64,000 nt of DNA. Origin: Paraburkholderia phenoliruptrix (GTDB lineage Bacteria; Pseudomonadota; Gammaproteobacteria; Burkholderiales; Burkholderiaceae). The first letter of the stretch is position 1. Each line of letters begins with the position of its first letter. The stretch is from contig NZ_JAEUAV010000023.1 in assembly GCF_019511605.1 (NCBI RefSeq), positions 1 through 64,000 on the forward strand. The letters are read 5' to 3'. Both the position numbers and the translations under genes were made by a program. Below, piece by piece: positions 43,029 through 52,696 of the stretch. The notes under the pieces were generated by a model. It saw only the letters and a program-made list of their open reading frames with translations. It ran no database searches and was not told the origin of the DNA.

Positions 43029-45386
43029 ATGTCACGCATTGCCTCGGACTTTCTTTCTGGCACGTTGCGCGATTGGCTCGTCGTTTGCGCTCTTCTTGCG
43101 ACCATCTGTCTGGCATCTGAGTACACGAACGCATTGCGCCGGGTCGACCTGTCGTTTCTGGATGTCGTCACGTCATCGTTGCAGCGGCCCGCCGAAAGAA
43201 AAGTAGTGCTGGTCGCGGTGGACGATGCAACCCTGAAGTCGCTTGGGGGCTGGCCGCTGAAGCGCAGCATCTATGCTGCCGCCATTGATCGTTTGACGCA
43301 GGCCCACGTCGCTGCCGTAGGGCTGGACGTCGCGATGACGCACCAGGGAAGAATCGAAGCGGGAGGAGACGAGCGGCTTGCGCAGGCAATGACCAGGAAT
43401 GCGAGAGTCATTACGCCGGTCTTTTCCGCCGCAGTAAACGGCCACGTCGACGCCTTTTTGCCAGTCAGCACAATTGCAACGGCCAGCTATGGAATGGCTC
43501 AGGTCAACGCATATTCCGGCGCGGACGGCGTGATCCGTAGACTCCAACTCGTAGAGGGAAATGCTCGCGCTGCCTATGAGCACATGAGCGTATCGCTGCT
43601 CAGGGCGAGCGGCATGAACCCGGCCACCTGCGACTTTTATCCGGATCATGAAATCGGCCATTGGGCCGGAGGTTGCATCCGCTTCCTGCCGATTCCGAAA
43701 CAACGCGCGTTTCATGTCGTGTCGTTGATCGATCTCATCCAGGACCGGGTTCCTGCTTTCGCACTGGAGGGCGCTGTCGTCATCATCGGCGCTACCTCGA
43801 GTCTCGCCGGAGCGCGCATGGTGGGTCCGCAAAATGCCCGCTACCCGGTAACGAGCGCGGAGTTCCTGGCGACTGCAACGACGGCACTGGCGAGCGGTGG
43901 GCTGATACGGCAGGCGTCAGCGGCGTGGCAATTGGCCTTCGATATCTGCGTGGTCCTTTTGCTATGCTGCAGCCTGTTGGTGTTAGGGCCGAGGGCCAGC
44001 CTCGTCGCCTGTGGGTTGCTTGCTGCTGCGGCCTGTCTCATTGCCTTCGTGCTGCTCCGAACTTCGCACGTATTCGTGTTCCCGAGTTCGGCCGTCGCCG
44101 CATGTGCCGTTGCCTATCCGCTATGGTCGTGGCGCCGCCAGGAAGCACTGATGCGCTGTCTTGGAACTGAAGCTTCCGCGGCGGAGAACGAGCCGTTTTT
44201 GCCCGACGACGTACCGCTTCGAAGGTCCGGACCCGATCCCGTGAGTCGTCAGATCGCCAAGATCGAAGCGGTGGTTTCGCGCATGCGCCGGTACCGTCAC
44301 TTTATCTCGGACTGGGTGGACAGCCTCCCAGAGGCGACCCTCGTGACGTTGTCGTCAGGTGCGGTGGTCACGGCTAATCGCAGGACAGCTTTGCTTTTCT
44401 GCGCGGGGTCGTCGCCGCCCGTGGGAAATATCGCTGGCCGCCACGTGGCGCATGTACTGCGAGACCTGACATCGTCACATAGAGCGAGTGCATTCGTCGA
44501 TCATGCGCTACAACGATTATCGGCAGATAGCGAGGCCGGGTCGGAGAGCGCCGCGGCACTGGACCAGGGAATCGAAATAGTTGACGGCGCTGGGCGGTCG
44601 TTGCTTATCAAATGCGGGCAGATACATCGTGCCCCCGGTTCGCCCCGAGGCCTGGTCTTCCATATTGCCGACGTTACCCAGTTGCGGATGGCCGAGCGAC
44701 AGCGGGACATCACGCTGAGATTCCTGTCGCACGACATGCGATCGTCCCAGACCGCAATCCTTTCGCTGGTGGAGCATCGGCGGCAAATACCGTCCGACAT
44801 CCCGGACCAGAAGTTTACCGAGCTGATCGGGCAGTACGCATCGTCGTCACTGTCGCTGGCCGACGACTTCCTGTTCCTCGCGCACGCCGAGAGCCGGCCG
44901 CCCAAACTCGTCACTCTGGATCTGGCGCTCCTGCTGGGAGATGCAATCGACGATCTTTGGCCGCACGCGCGTACCAAGCGGACGACCGTCCGCCTCGATG
45001 CAGCGCCGGGGATGCTGGTGTTAGCCGATGTTTCACTGCTGCGCAGAGCGTTCGCCAACCTGATCAGCAACGCGATCAAGTTTGGCCCGGAAAAGGCGAC
45101 AGTGGAAGTCGTCACCGGCGACGAGGGAAAGTATTGGCAAGTCGTGGTGATCGATCACGGTATCGGCATACCTTCGGATCATATTCCGAAGCTTTTCAAG
45201 GAGTTCGTCAGGCTGGGCGAGGATAGGGAGCGCCCCGGTCATGGCCTTGGACTCGCTTTCGTTAAAAGCGTCGTTGACACGCTAGGCGGACAAATTCATG
45301 TCCGCAGTTGTCCCGAGGACGGTACCTCCTTTACCGTTCTCATACCGAAAGCTCCTTCAGCGGATGCTTCGCGGCAGCAACCATAA
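43029..45386 (+). CDS. CHASE2-domain sensor histidine kinase
   Basis: 785 residues. A membrane segment (about 15-30), a periplasmic CHASE2 domain (about 45-295: FLDVVTSSLQRPAERKVVLVAVDDATLKSLGGWPLKRSIYAAAIDRL), three membrane segments (about 300-370), a PAS-like region (about 430-540) and a kinase core with phospho-acceptor His568 (FLSHDMRSSQ), N-box NLISNAIKFG, G1 DHGIGIPSD and G2 GHGLGLAFV. It probably senses an envelope signal and acts on the response regulator at 42182. Confidence 0.93.
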   Translation: MSRIASDFLSGTLRDWLVVCALLATICLASEYTNALRRVDLSFLDVVTSSLQRPAERKVVLVAVDDATLKSLGGWPLKRSIYAAAIDRLTQAHVAAVGLDVAMTHQGRIEAGGDERLAQAMTRNARVITPVFSAAVNGHVDAFLPVSTIATASYGMAQVNAYSGADGVIRRLQLVEGNARAAYEHMSVSLLRASGMNPATCDFYPDHEIGHWAGGCIRFLPIPKQRAFHVVSLIDLIQDRVPAFALEGAVVIIGATSSLAGARMVGPQNARYPVTSAEFLATATTALASGGLIRQASAAWQLAFDICVVLLLCCSLLVLGPRASLVACGLLAAAACLIAFVLLRTSHVFVFPSSAVAACAVAYPLWSWRRQEALMRCLGTEASAAENEPFLPDDVPLRRSGPDPVSRQIAKIEAVVSRMRRYRHFISDWVDSLPEATLVTLSSGAVVTANRRTALLFCAGSSPPVGNIAGRHVAHVLRDLTSSHRASAFVDHALQRLSADSEAGSESAAALDQGIEIVDGAGRSLLIKCGQIHRAPGSPRGLVFHIADVTQLRMAERQRDITLRFLSHDMRSSQTAILSLVEHRRQIPSDIPDQKFTELIGQYASSSLSLADDFLFLAHAESRPPKLVTLDLALLLGDAIDDLWPHARTKRTTVRLDAAPGMLVLADVSLLRRAFANLISNAIKFGPEKATVEVVTGDEGKYWQVVVIDHGIGIPSDHIPKLFKEFVRLGEDRERPGHGLGLAFVKSVVDTLGGQIHVRSCPEDGTSFTVLIPKAPSADASRQQP

Positions 45387-45953
45387 GCTCGGACGCTTCA
45401 AGCCCAGGATAGTCGCCTGGGCGGCGCCTGCCTGAGCGCTGTTTATTCCACCGGTTCGCCAACTTCCCCCAGTTTCCCGAGCTGCGCTGCATTGAGCGCC
45501 GCTGACCGTTTACCGGATTCGTGCATGAAGTGCGAGCTGCATCAGCCGTGTCACATTTCCGTGACAATTGTTCAGAATTCGCTGCTTACGATCTATTACG
45601 CTGTGTTTCGCATCTGATAAGTCTTATCGAAAAGGATGAGGTGATTGTTTTATCCATCAGATCGGAATTAGCGCCGACTTTTAACGCTTTCCGGTGCGCC
45701 GATTTGTAACGGCTGTTCGGAGAAACGGTATAGAGCAGGCCGATGGCAGCGCCGGCCCATTCGGCGCATTAACGTTTAGATCGTTTCGCCGGCTTGTCAG
45801 TTGGCTTCTCAGTGTCATTTGCTGAAGAGGAAAAGGCGCTTTTTACGTCGCATAAATTGCGCTGACGAAGATTTCCTGTTTATCAGGCGAAGATCCATCG
45901 GTAGTAAGTGATGAATTTGAAGAAAAACGCGTCATTACCAACGCAGGTCATCC
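45387..45953. promoter_or_regulatory. Adhesin promoter region
   Basis: 567 bp, AT-richer than its surroundings. CCGTGACAATTGTTCA (45559-45574) and, 55 bp on, CTGATAAGTCTTATC containing the perfect palindrome GATAAGTCTTATC (45616-45628). The leader from there to the ATG at 45954 is about 330 bases. No gene is seen. Confidence 0.6.
45559..45628 (+). promoter_or_regulatory. Two-part motif upstream of the adhesin
   Basis: The 16-bp first part differs by one base from the copy upstream of the response regulator and is identical to the reverse complement of 52514-52529. The second part matches in CTGATAA and CTTAT. The start-to-start distance is 11 bp, about one helical turn, longer than in the regulator promoter. 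Confidence 0.65.
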
Positions 45954-48900
45954 ATGAATAAAATTTACCGCACAGTTTGGAATGCATCGGTTGGTGCATT
46001 CGTTGCAGCGTCGGAACGCGATAAGACACGCGGCAAAGGCAAGGGAGAGCTTTTGCTTGACCTATGTGACGGGCTCCCGCGCCACGCCACGGCAGTCCAT
46101 GCGGGGAAACCGTGCGGGTCATTGGCACAAGTATCGATAGCCGTCGCGCTTGCATTCAGCGGCAGCGCGCTGATTTCCAACGATGCACTTGCGCAGTATG
46201 TCGAGATTCCGGGCACGGGTTGCACTGGCACGACCACGGCCAACGGCTTTAATGCCGTCGCTATAGGGTGTGCGACGTCGGCGTCGGCCAGCGGTTCAAC
46301 CGCGGTGGGCGCCAACGTGCTCGCCGCCGGAACAAATAGCACTGCAATGGGCTATCTGTCCACCGCTTCGGCGACCGGTTCCGCAGCGTACGGCACGTCG
46401 TCGCGTGCGCTGGGGAGCAACTCCGCCGCATATGGACCGGGGTCAAACGCATCAGGCGCCACGAGTGTCGCCGTTGGGCCGTTCGCTTCTTCCAGCGGTG
46501 ACAATTCGTCGGCGATTGGCGTGGGTGTGCAGGCGTCCGGCTTGTACTCGAGCGTATTGGGCTACCGGTCAAGTGCTAGCGGCACGAGCTCGATCGCCAT
46601 CGGCTCGTCGGCATCGGCGTCGGCTCTGTTCGGCATTGCGATGGGCAATCTCGCTGTCTCGTCCGGCATTTCGGCTGTTGCTATTGGCCCTGGTGCAGCT
46701 GCAAGCGGCGATAACTCCAGTGCGGTAGGCATCAACTCGCTGGCCTCCGGGGTGACGAGCGTGGCAATGGGCGGTGGAGCGACAGCGAGTGCAGGCAGCG
46801 CCGCGGCGTTAGGCCCGAATGCGGCAGCCACTGCCGCTGCCGCAACTGCAATCGGTAATACATCGCAGGCGCTGGCGGCTTCTACTGTCGCGGTGGGCGA
46901 CAGCAACGTCGTTGCGGCGGCTGCGGGTACCGGCTCCGTTGCCATGGGCCACAGTTCGCGCGTGCAGAGCGGGATCGGTGCGGTAGCGATCGGGGAGGGC
47001 CAGACAGTGAGCGGCAACGGCGCGGTCGCTATCGGCGATCCGAACGTGGTCGCCGGTACCGGTGCGGTGGGTCTCGGCTCGAATAACACGGTGAACGGAA
47101 CCGGCGCTGTGGCGATCGGCAATACGAATAACGCGCAAGGTACAGGCTCGATTGCGATGGGCAACACATCCAGCGCGACCGGTGCCGGATCGATTGCTAT
47201 GGGCAACTCTTCGAGCGCAACCGTGGTCAACGGCATTGCGCTCGGAACGAACGCAATTGCCGCCAATGCCGGCGATATCGCGCTGGGCTCCGGCTCAGTG
47301 TCGGCCGCACCTCATACCGGGGCATTCGACCTGACAGGCGGGGTCGCAGCGGGCGTTTCGCCTGTTTCGGTGCTATCCGTCGGTTCTGGCGGTGCAGAGC
47401 GCCAGATACAGAACGTAGCTGCCGGGGTGGTCTCGTCCACTTCTACGGACGCGATCAACGGCTCGCAGTTGTTCTCGGTCGCCAGTGCGAGCAATGCGAC
47501 TGGAACGACAGTGGCCGGCGCCCTGGGAGGCGGGGCAACCTATACGCCGGGAACGGGCATCTCGGCACCGACTTATACGATCCAGGGCTCGACCTACAAC
47601 AATGTCGGCGATGCGCTTGGAGGAGTCGACACCAACATTACCAACCTCACCAGCGCGGTCAATGGCGGCGGCATCAAGTATTTCCACGCTAACTCGACCG
47701 CTGCGGACAGCCAGGCGCTTGCGACCGACAGCGTTGCGATAGGTCCGCAGGCAGTGGCGTCCATTGCGACTGGTGTCGCGCTGGGCTCAGGAGCGGTATC
47801 CGATCGCCCGGTTCTCAGCGGGACAGGAACGATCCCTGCCGGAACCGCCGCGATCCCGTTCAACACCACTGACCGAACACTTCTCGGCGCGGTGTCCGTG
47901 GGGAACGCGACGACCAACACCTATCGCCAGATTACGAATGTGGCCGACGGCACTCAGGCGCAGGACGCGGTCACCATCCGTCAGTTGACGGGAGCGCTCT
48001 CGTCATTTGCCGTGACGGGGACACTGTACTTTCACGCCAACTCGACAGCCGCCGACTCTCTGGCCGTGGGTGCGGAATCGATCGCTGTCGGACCGACGAC
48101 GGTCGTGAACGGAGATAACGGCGTAGGCATCGGAAATGGTGCGTTGGTCGACTCCACCGCGCCGGGCGGTGTTGCCATCGGGCAGGCCGCCTCGTCCTAT
48201 CAGGCAGACGCGATCGCTGTCGGCAGCGGTTCGACTGCGAGCGGTGCGCAATCCATCGCCCAAGGCGCAAACGCAAGCGCGACAAACGCGGCGGCCATCG
48301 CCCTCGGTTCCGGCGCGCAAAGCTCTGGCTTGAACGCGCTGGCACTCGGTGCAGGCTCTACCGCATCTTTGGCCAACAGCGTTGCGTTGGGCGCCGGTTC
48401 TGTAACGACCGTGGGCGCGGTGAGCAACTACATCGGCTATGGACTCAGCACGCCGCAGTCATCAGTCGGCGAGGTGAATATCGGTAACCGGCAGATCACG
48501 GGGGTCGCTGCGGGCGTTGCGGCAACTGACGCGGTCAATGTCAGCCAGCTGGAGGCGGTCAATCAGCAGTTGACGAACTTGATCAACAATCAGACGCAAA
48601 ACAGTGGCGGCGGATTCCCATCGACGGGGACGACGACCCCACCCGCGGCGACCGGCTCGAATTCGTCTGCGGGCGGCCAGGGCGCAGTGGCATCGGGCTC
48701 CAACAGCACGGCTGCGGGCACTGGGTCGAATGCAGCGGGCAACAGCTCGACCGCGGTGGGCTCCGGCGCCACGTCATCCGGTCAGGGTTCGGTCGCGCTG
48801 GGTGCCGGCAGTAACGATGACGGCCGCACGAACGTCGTCTCGATCGGCAGCGCAACGACGTCGCGGCAGATCACCAACGTGGCTGCGGGCACGGCACCGA

Positions 48901-49229
48901 CAGACGGAGTCAACGTGCAGCAACTGAACTCCGCGGTCGGCAATGCGGTAGCGCAGGCGAACAGCTATACGGACAGCCGCCTGCAAGGCCTCCGGCGCGA
49001 CGCCGACGGTGGAACAGCGAGCGCAATGGCGGTGGCCGGGCTGCCGCAACCGTCCGGACCGGGTAAGAGCATGGTCTCGATTGCGGCCAGCGTGTATCGC
49101 AGCCAGTCAGGGCAGGCGCTCGGTATTTCAACGATCTCGGAAAACAATCACTGGATTTACAAGGCGGCCGTGACGACGAACACGCGCAACGATTACGGCG
49201 CGGTTATCGGTGCCGGCTATCAGTGGTAG
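45954..49229 (+). CDS. Trimeric autotransporter adhesin (YadA/Hia type)
   Basis: 1091 residues. An extended signal peptide region (MNKIYRTVWNASVGAFVAASE) is joined by an insert to a hydrophobic core with likely cleavage after Ala80 (NDALA-QY). The passenger is built of about 14-residue YadA-head repeats (SVAMG, AVAIG, SIAMG) to about residue 460. Necks and stalk follow, marked by QIQNVAAG, QITNVADGTQAQDAVTIRQL, QITGVAAGVAATDAVNVSQL and QITNVAAGTAPTDGVNVQQL. The last 75 residues form the membrane anchor (GTASAMAVAGLPQP ... YGAVIGAGYQW). It should trimerise at the surface and bind host or abiotic surfaces. Followed by an OmpA-type lipoprotein, as in Burkholderia adhesin clusters. Confidence 0.96.
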   Translation: MNKIYRTVWNASVGAFVAASERDKTRGKGKGELLLDLCDGLPRHATAVHAGKPCGSLAQVSIAVALAFSGSALISNDALAQYVEIPGTGCTGTTTANGFNAVAIGCATSASASGSTAVGANVLAAGTNSTAMGYLSTASATGSAAYGTSSRALGSNSAAYGPGSNASGATSVAVGPFASSSGDNSSAIGVGVQASGLYSSVLGYRSSASGTSSIAIGSSASASALFGIAMGNLAVSSGISAVAIGPGAAASGDNSSAVGINSLASGVTSVAMGGGATASAGSAAALGPNAAATAAAATAIGNTSQALAASTVAVGDSNVVAAAAGTGSVAMGHSSRVQSGIGAVAIGEGQTVSGNGAVAIGDPNVVAGTGAVGLGSNNTVNGTGAVAIGNTNNAQGTGSIAMGNTSSATGAGSIAMGNSSSATVVNGIALGTNAIAANAGDIALGSGSVSAAPHTGAFDLTGGVAAGVSPVSVLSVGSGGAERQIQNVAAGVVSSTSTDAINGSQLFSVASASNATGTTVAGALGGGATYTPGTGISAPTYTIQGSTYNNVGDALGGVDTNITNLTSAVNGGGIKYFHANSTAADSQALATDSVAIGPQAVASIATGVALGSGAVSDRPVLSGTGTIPAGTAAIPFNTTDRTLLGAVSVGNATTNTYRQITNVADGTQAQDAVTIRQLTGALSSFAVTGTLYFHANSTAADSLAVGAESIAVGPTTVVNGDNGVGIGNGALVDSTAPGGVAIGQAASSYQADAIAVGSGSTASGAQSIAQGANASATNAAAIALGSGAQSSGLNALALGAGSTASLANSVALGAGSVTTVGAVSNYIGYGLSTPQSSVGEVNIGNRQITGVAAGVAATDAVNVSQLEAVNQQLTNLINNQTQNSGGGFPSTGTTTPPAATGSNSSAGGQGAVASGSNSTAAGTGSNAAGNSSTAVGSGATSSGQGSVALGAGSNDDGRTNVVSIGSATTSRQITNVAAGTAPTDGVNVQQLNSAVGNAVAQANSYTDSRLQGLRRDADGGTASAMAVAGLPQPSGPGKSMVSIAASVYRSQSGQALGISTISENNHWIYKAAVTTNTRNDYGAVIGAGYQW

Positions 49230-49259
49230 TGAAAGGCGCAATTCCAGGCAGGCGTTGAC

Positions 49260-49298
49260 GGACCGTGCGACGGTCCGGGTGCCGCGCGACTGCGCGGC
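49260..49298. repeat. Two tandem perfect hairpins
   Basis: GGACCGT-GCG-ACGGTCC (49260-49276) and GCCGCGC-GACT-GCGCGGC (49281-49298), each with seven paired bases, between the adhesin stop and the lipoprotein start. No T run follows either, so they look more like mRNA-stability or attenuation structures than a terminator. Confidence 0.8.
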
Positions 49299-49331
49299 CG
49301 CCTGTCCCAACACTAGACGAATGGCGTGAAC

Positions 49332-50129
49332 ATGAAATTTCAAACTTCTATCGCTTTGCTGGTGGCCCTGGTTGCCGGGCTCACGTTGCAGGGATGCGCG
49401 ACCCCTCAAACTCCGCCGAAGTTTCCAGACCCCGAGGCGGCGACGCCGGCTCACGGGACCTTTGTGAATGTTGCCAATCTGCGGAACGTGGATAAAGGCC
49501 TGAACAAAGGTCAGATGTTCGAACTACTGGGGCCGCCGCATTTTCACGAATGGTTCGTCGGTAACCATGTATGGAACTATCTGTTCAATTTCCGTCGCGG
49601 TAACGAGGTGGTCAGTTGCCAGTATCAGGTGCAGTTCGACGGTGACATGAAAGTCAGCAATACCTACTGGCGCGACCCAGCCTGTGCCGACATGGTCAAG
49701 GCTTCTGCCTCGGAGACTCAGGTGGCAAAGAAAGTCGCGCCACCGCCGCTCGAGTCGTTCTCGATGCAGAGCGAAGCGCTGTTTCCGTTTGGCAAGTCGA
49801 GCCTGGGCTCCATGCTGCCGGCAGGTCGCGCGCAACTCGACGCGGCCATCGCAAAGATCCGCACGCACGACGAGCTGACCAACATCGAGGTGGTCGGCCA
49901 TACCGACCGTATCGGACCCGAGTCCGTGAACCATGCGCTTTCGGTCGCGCGTGCCGAGACCGTCCGTCAATATCTGGTCAGTCATGGGTTGGACGCACAA
50001 GTGATTCACGCGACGGGCGTCGGCTCGAGTCAGCCAGTCACTCAGTGCCCGGACGGTGAAAGTGCGGCGGTGATCGCATGCTTGCAAGCGGACAGGCGAG
50101 TGACAATCACTGTCTTTGGCCCACGGTGA
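49332..50129 (+). CDS. OmpA-family lipoprotein with SmpA/BamE-like domain
   Basis: 265 residues from the ATG at 49332 (a GTG six bases earlier is less likely). Lipobox LQGC with Cys22. Residues about 45-120 resemble SmpA/BamE (LNKGQMFELLGPPHFHEWFVGNHVWNYLFNF); residues about 145-260 are an OmpA C-terminal domain (IEVVGHTDRIGPESVNHALSVARAETVRQYLVSHGLD) that binds peptidoglycan. Such proteins follow trimeric autotransporters in Burkholderia and may assist their assembly or anchoring. Confidence 0.93.
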   Translation: MKFQTSIALLVALVAGLTLQGCATPQTPPKFPDPEAATPAHGTFVNVANLRNVDKGLNKGQMFELLGPPHFHEWFVGNHVWNYLFNFRRGNEVVSCQYQVQFDGDMKVSNTYWRDPACADMVKASASETQVAKKVAPPPLESFSMQSEALFPFGKSSLGSMLPAGRAQLDAAIAKIRTHDELTNIEVVGHTDRIGPESVNHALSVARAETVRQYLVSHGLDAQVIHATGVGSSQPVTQCPDGESAAVIACLQADRRVTITVFGPR

Positions 50130-50249
50130 CTCTGGCGCATTGTTCAGTTGCGGGCGGACGGCGTGTGAGCGGCTGCACTGTCGACATGACGGCGATGGCT
50201 GCGTCACGGCCGTCCGCTCACTGCGGAATGTCGACGCCTTGACCAAACT

Positions 50250-51896
50250 TTAGTGCGCTGGTGGGTTCGATCGCGATGCCAGCGCGCTCAGATCTTGTGC
50301 GACCTGGTCGAGGACCGGCCCCCACCGGCCGAACGTCGGCTGCCTGTACAGGGTGGCAGTGGGATACCAGCAACTGTCGCTGCGGTTCAGCAACCATGGC
50401 CAATGGGGATTCGTGTCGAGAAGCACCCATGTTTTCCGACCGATGGCCCCGCTCAGATGGGCTACTGACGTGCAAACTGTGATGACCAGATCCAGTTCGC
50501 CGACGAACGCGGCAGTGTCGTCGAAGCTCGTGAGCCAATCTGTGTAATCGGTGACGGCAAGACCGGCGGCGCGCATCGCCGCAACGTCATTCGCAGCGCC
50601 CGGTTGCAATGAGTAGAACGCTACGCCGTCAATATCATGTAGCCCGCGTGCATATCGTTCCCAGCCCACACTGCGAAACGCGTTGCGTTGATGCCCTGCG
50701 CTGCCAGTCCACGCTAGCCCGACCTTGAACCTTTTCTCTGCGTTAAGACGGTCGCGCCACACCGCGCTAGCGGCGGGGTCGGGCCGCAGGTAGGGTACAG
50801 CCGAAGCAAACGTCTCTGCGCCCGTGCCGAGCGCGAGCGGTACGCTCAGCAGTGCGATCTCGTAGTCGAAGCTGGGCAGACTGTCGAGATCGCCACCGCA
50901 GGCATATTCGTCGACGTGCGCACCGAGGCTGCGATGAAGAAGCGCTTGCATCTGTGGATACGTGTTCCAGACGACGCGGCCGCCTTCGTTATGGACCCGC
51001 GCCGCCAGCGCCGGAATGTAGCGCGAGAACTGGAGCAGATCGCCCATGCCTTGTTCGCCCCAGACAAGCAGCGTCTTACCGTCGAGCGGTTCACCTTGCC
51101 ATTGCGGCCGGGAGAAGGTTGGGCGATTGCCGCGCATCTCGGACGATCCGTGCCAACGTGCTTCGTGTAGCTGCCAGCCCTCGTCGTAGTTGCCTTGCAG
51201 AAGTTGCAAGGTTGCAAGATTAAAGCGCAGCGAGGCATCGTCCGGGCAACGTTCCAATGCTGCCTTGGTGTAGCGTTCTGCCTCGTCCCACCGTTGCGCC
51301 TCTTTCAGCGCAAGGGCGTAGTTGTTCAATGCCAGTGGGCTGTCGGGAGCAATCTGCAGCGACATGGCGCCTGCTTGCAACGCTCCGTCAAGGTCGAGTG
51401 CGAGGCGCCGCACGCCTGCGAGGTTGATCCAGGGATTGCTGTCTTGCGGGTTGGCCTTTATCGCACTTTCGAGCAGTCTGATTTCTTCGGTCAGATCGCC
51501 CCCCGCCATTCTGAGCGCCACGGCAAGGTTGTTGCGTAGCTGCGCAAGGTCGGCATCGATCGCTAATGCGCGACGGTACGGCTCGAGCGCGTCGTGATTC
51601 CTGCCCGCCACTTGCAGCGCATAGCCGAGATTGAAGTTTGCCTGCGCATTATCTGGCTGAAGCTCGGCCATTGCGCTGGTTAGTGCAACGGCTTCTGCGT
51701 GCCGCTGTTGCTGGCCTAACGTCACCGCCAGAGAGCCAATTGAACCGTGGTCGAGATCGTAAAGATGCGATGCCGCCTCTAACCAGATGGAGCGCGCTTC
51801 AGGGTTATTCTTGCGCTGCGCGGCCAAGGCGTTCTTCAGAAAGGCCAGCAGCGGCTGCAGCAGTGGAACGGACAAATCGAAGGATGAGCAGGGCAT
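50250..51896 (-). CDS. TPR-containing glycosyltransferase
   Basis: 548 residues. N-terminal TPR units (PDNAQANFNLGYALQVAGRNHDALEPYRRALAID; PDSPLALNNYALALKEAQRWDEAERYTKAALERCPDD) to about residue 255, then a GT-B/GT9-like domain (LLVWGEQGMGDLLQFSRYIPAL ... LDLVITVCTSVAHLSGAIGRKTWVLL). The combination resembles protein O-glycosyltransferases and TPR-sugar transferases. It lies convergently next to the adhesin and its lipoprotein, so modification of the Ser/Thr/Asn-rich adhesin is an attractive but unproven role. Confidence 0.87.
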   Translation of the reverse strand: MPCSSFDLSVPLLQPLLAFLKNALAAQRKNNPEARSIWLEAASHLYDLDHGSIGSLAVTLGQQQRHAEAVALTSAMAELQPDNAQANFNLGYALQVAGRNHDALEPYRRALAIDADLAQLRNNLAVALRMAGGDLTEEIRLLESAIKANPQDSNPWINLAGVRRLALDLDGALQAGAMSLQIAPDSPLALNNYALALKEAQRWDEAERYTKAALERCPDDASLRFNLATLQLLQGNYDEGWQLHEARWHGSSEMRGNRPTFSRPQWQGEPLDGKTLLVWGEQGMGDLLQFSRYIPALAARVHNEGGRVVWNTYPQMQALLHRSLGAHVDEYACGGDLDSLPSFDYEIALLSVPLALGTGAETFASAVPYLRPDPAASAVWRDRLNAEKRFKVGLAWTGSAGHQRNAFRSVGWERYARGLHDIDGVAFYSLQPGAANDVAAMRAAGLAVTDYTDWLTSFDDTAAFVGELDLVITVCTSVAHLSGAIGRKTWVLLDTNPHWPWLLNRSDSCWYPTATLYRQPTFGRWGPVLDQVAQDLSALASRSNPPAH

Positions 51897-52173
51897 TACG
51901 TTAGGTGCCGGTATCGGACAGCCGTGATTGGCTTTTATTCATAGCAGGACGTGGCCCGCGACAGTTCGCAACAGCTCCTTGGCCGGAGTCATTCTAACCG
52001 GAGAATTGCGCGTATTTGCGAGGGCGCTCCTGCAAGTGTTCATCGCGAGGCGACTGTGAGCGCAACGACTCGTCCCGTTGCAGCTTATATACCCTGGCGT
52101 CGGGTATGCGTTGCTTTACCTCGCGGTATGGCGGCGTGGCTTCGTCAGCTACTCGCCCCTGAAACGGGCGGTT

Positions 52174-52335
52174 TCACGCGCGCGCCCATTTAATATAGCC
52201 TCCGACGGCCTGATTTTCGAACTCGACGTCCCCGAACCGAAGGTCCAGAGTATCCCCGTTAAGAGTGCAACTGCGGATCGAATAGCCATTTCTGTCTTCC
52301 GGGTTACGTTGGCTTGAGCCTTCAGCGCTGATCAT
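52174..52335 (-). CDS. Possible small protein
   Basis: 53 residues starting MISAEGSSQRNPEDRNGYSI and ending GGYIKWARA. The lower-GC, amphipathic sequence (TLNGDTLDLRFGDVEFENQ) looks coding, but there is no clear ribosome site and no known family. It lies 179 bp downstream (minus strand) of the shared 16-bp motif, so it could be a further target of the two-component system or the remnant of a larger gene. Confidence 0.3.
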   Translation of the reverse strand: MISAEGSSQRNPEDRNGYSIRSCTLNGDTLDLRFGDVEFENQAVGGYIKWARA

Positions 52336-52513
52336 TCGCGCGCGGTTTTCTCGGATGCTGCGTTAGAAGTGCACAGCAAGCCATGAACGAGCGGCATGGA
52401 AGTTTGCAGTCGAGACGGTTGAGAAAGATCCGCTCAATACGGCTCGGGACTCGGCCAGCGCACGGCCTTGGAGCGACGAGCCCAGTGTAGCGGCGGCCAT
52501 TTCGGCAGTTTAT

Positions 52514-52529
52514 GAACAATTGTCACGGG
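52514..52529 (-). promoter_or_regulatory. Third copy of the regulator/adhesin motif
   Basis: CCGTGACAATTGTTCA on the minus strand, identical over 16 bp to 45559-45574. The second, CTGATAA-type part is not found nearby. Confidence 0.55.
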
Positions 52530-52696
52530 AGGCCGGGGGCTTTCGAGACCGGAGGCTTTCGGATGCAGGGCTGCAACTAGCTAGCTGAGCCCCACGGTTC
52601 GGCCGGACGAGCATGCGGACCAAAATTGCATGCCGCGGGCATAGGGCGGCAATAAGTCAGCGCCCGATGGAAGACCCGTCACTTCGACGCACTACT

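Larger units (their letters stand above)
51897..52696. other. Long intergenic stretch
   Basis: 800 bp of low coding content. It contains one small minus-strand frame (52174-52335) and the 16-bp motif TGAACAATTGTCACGG (52514-52529), the third copy of the motif seen upstream of the regulator and adhesin genes. Nothing else could be assigned. Confidence 0.5.
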
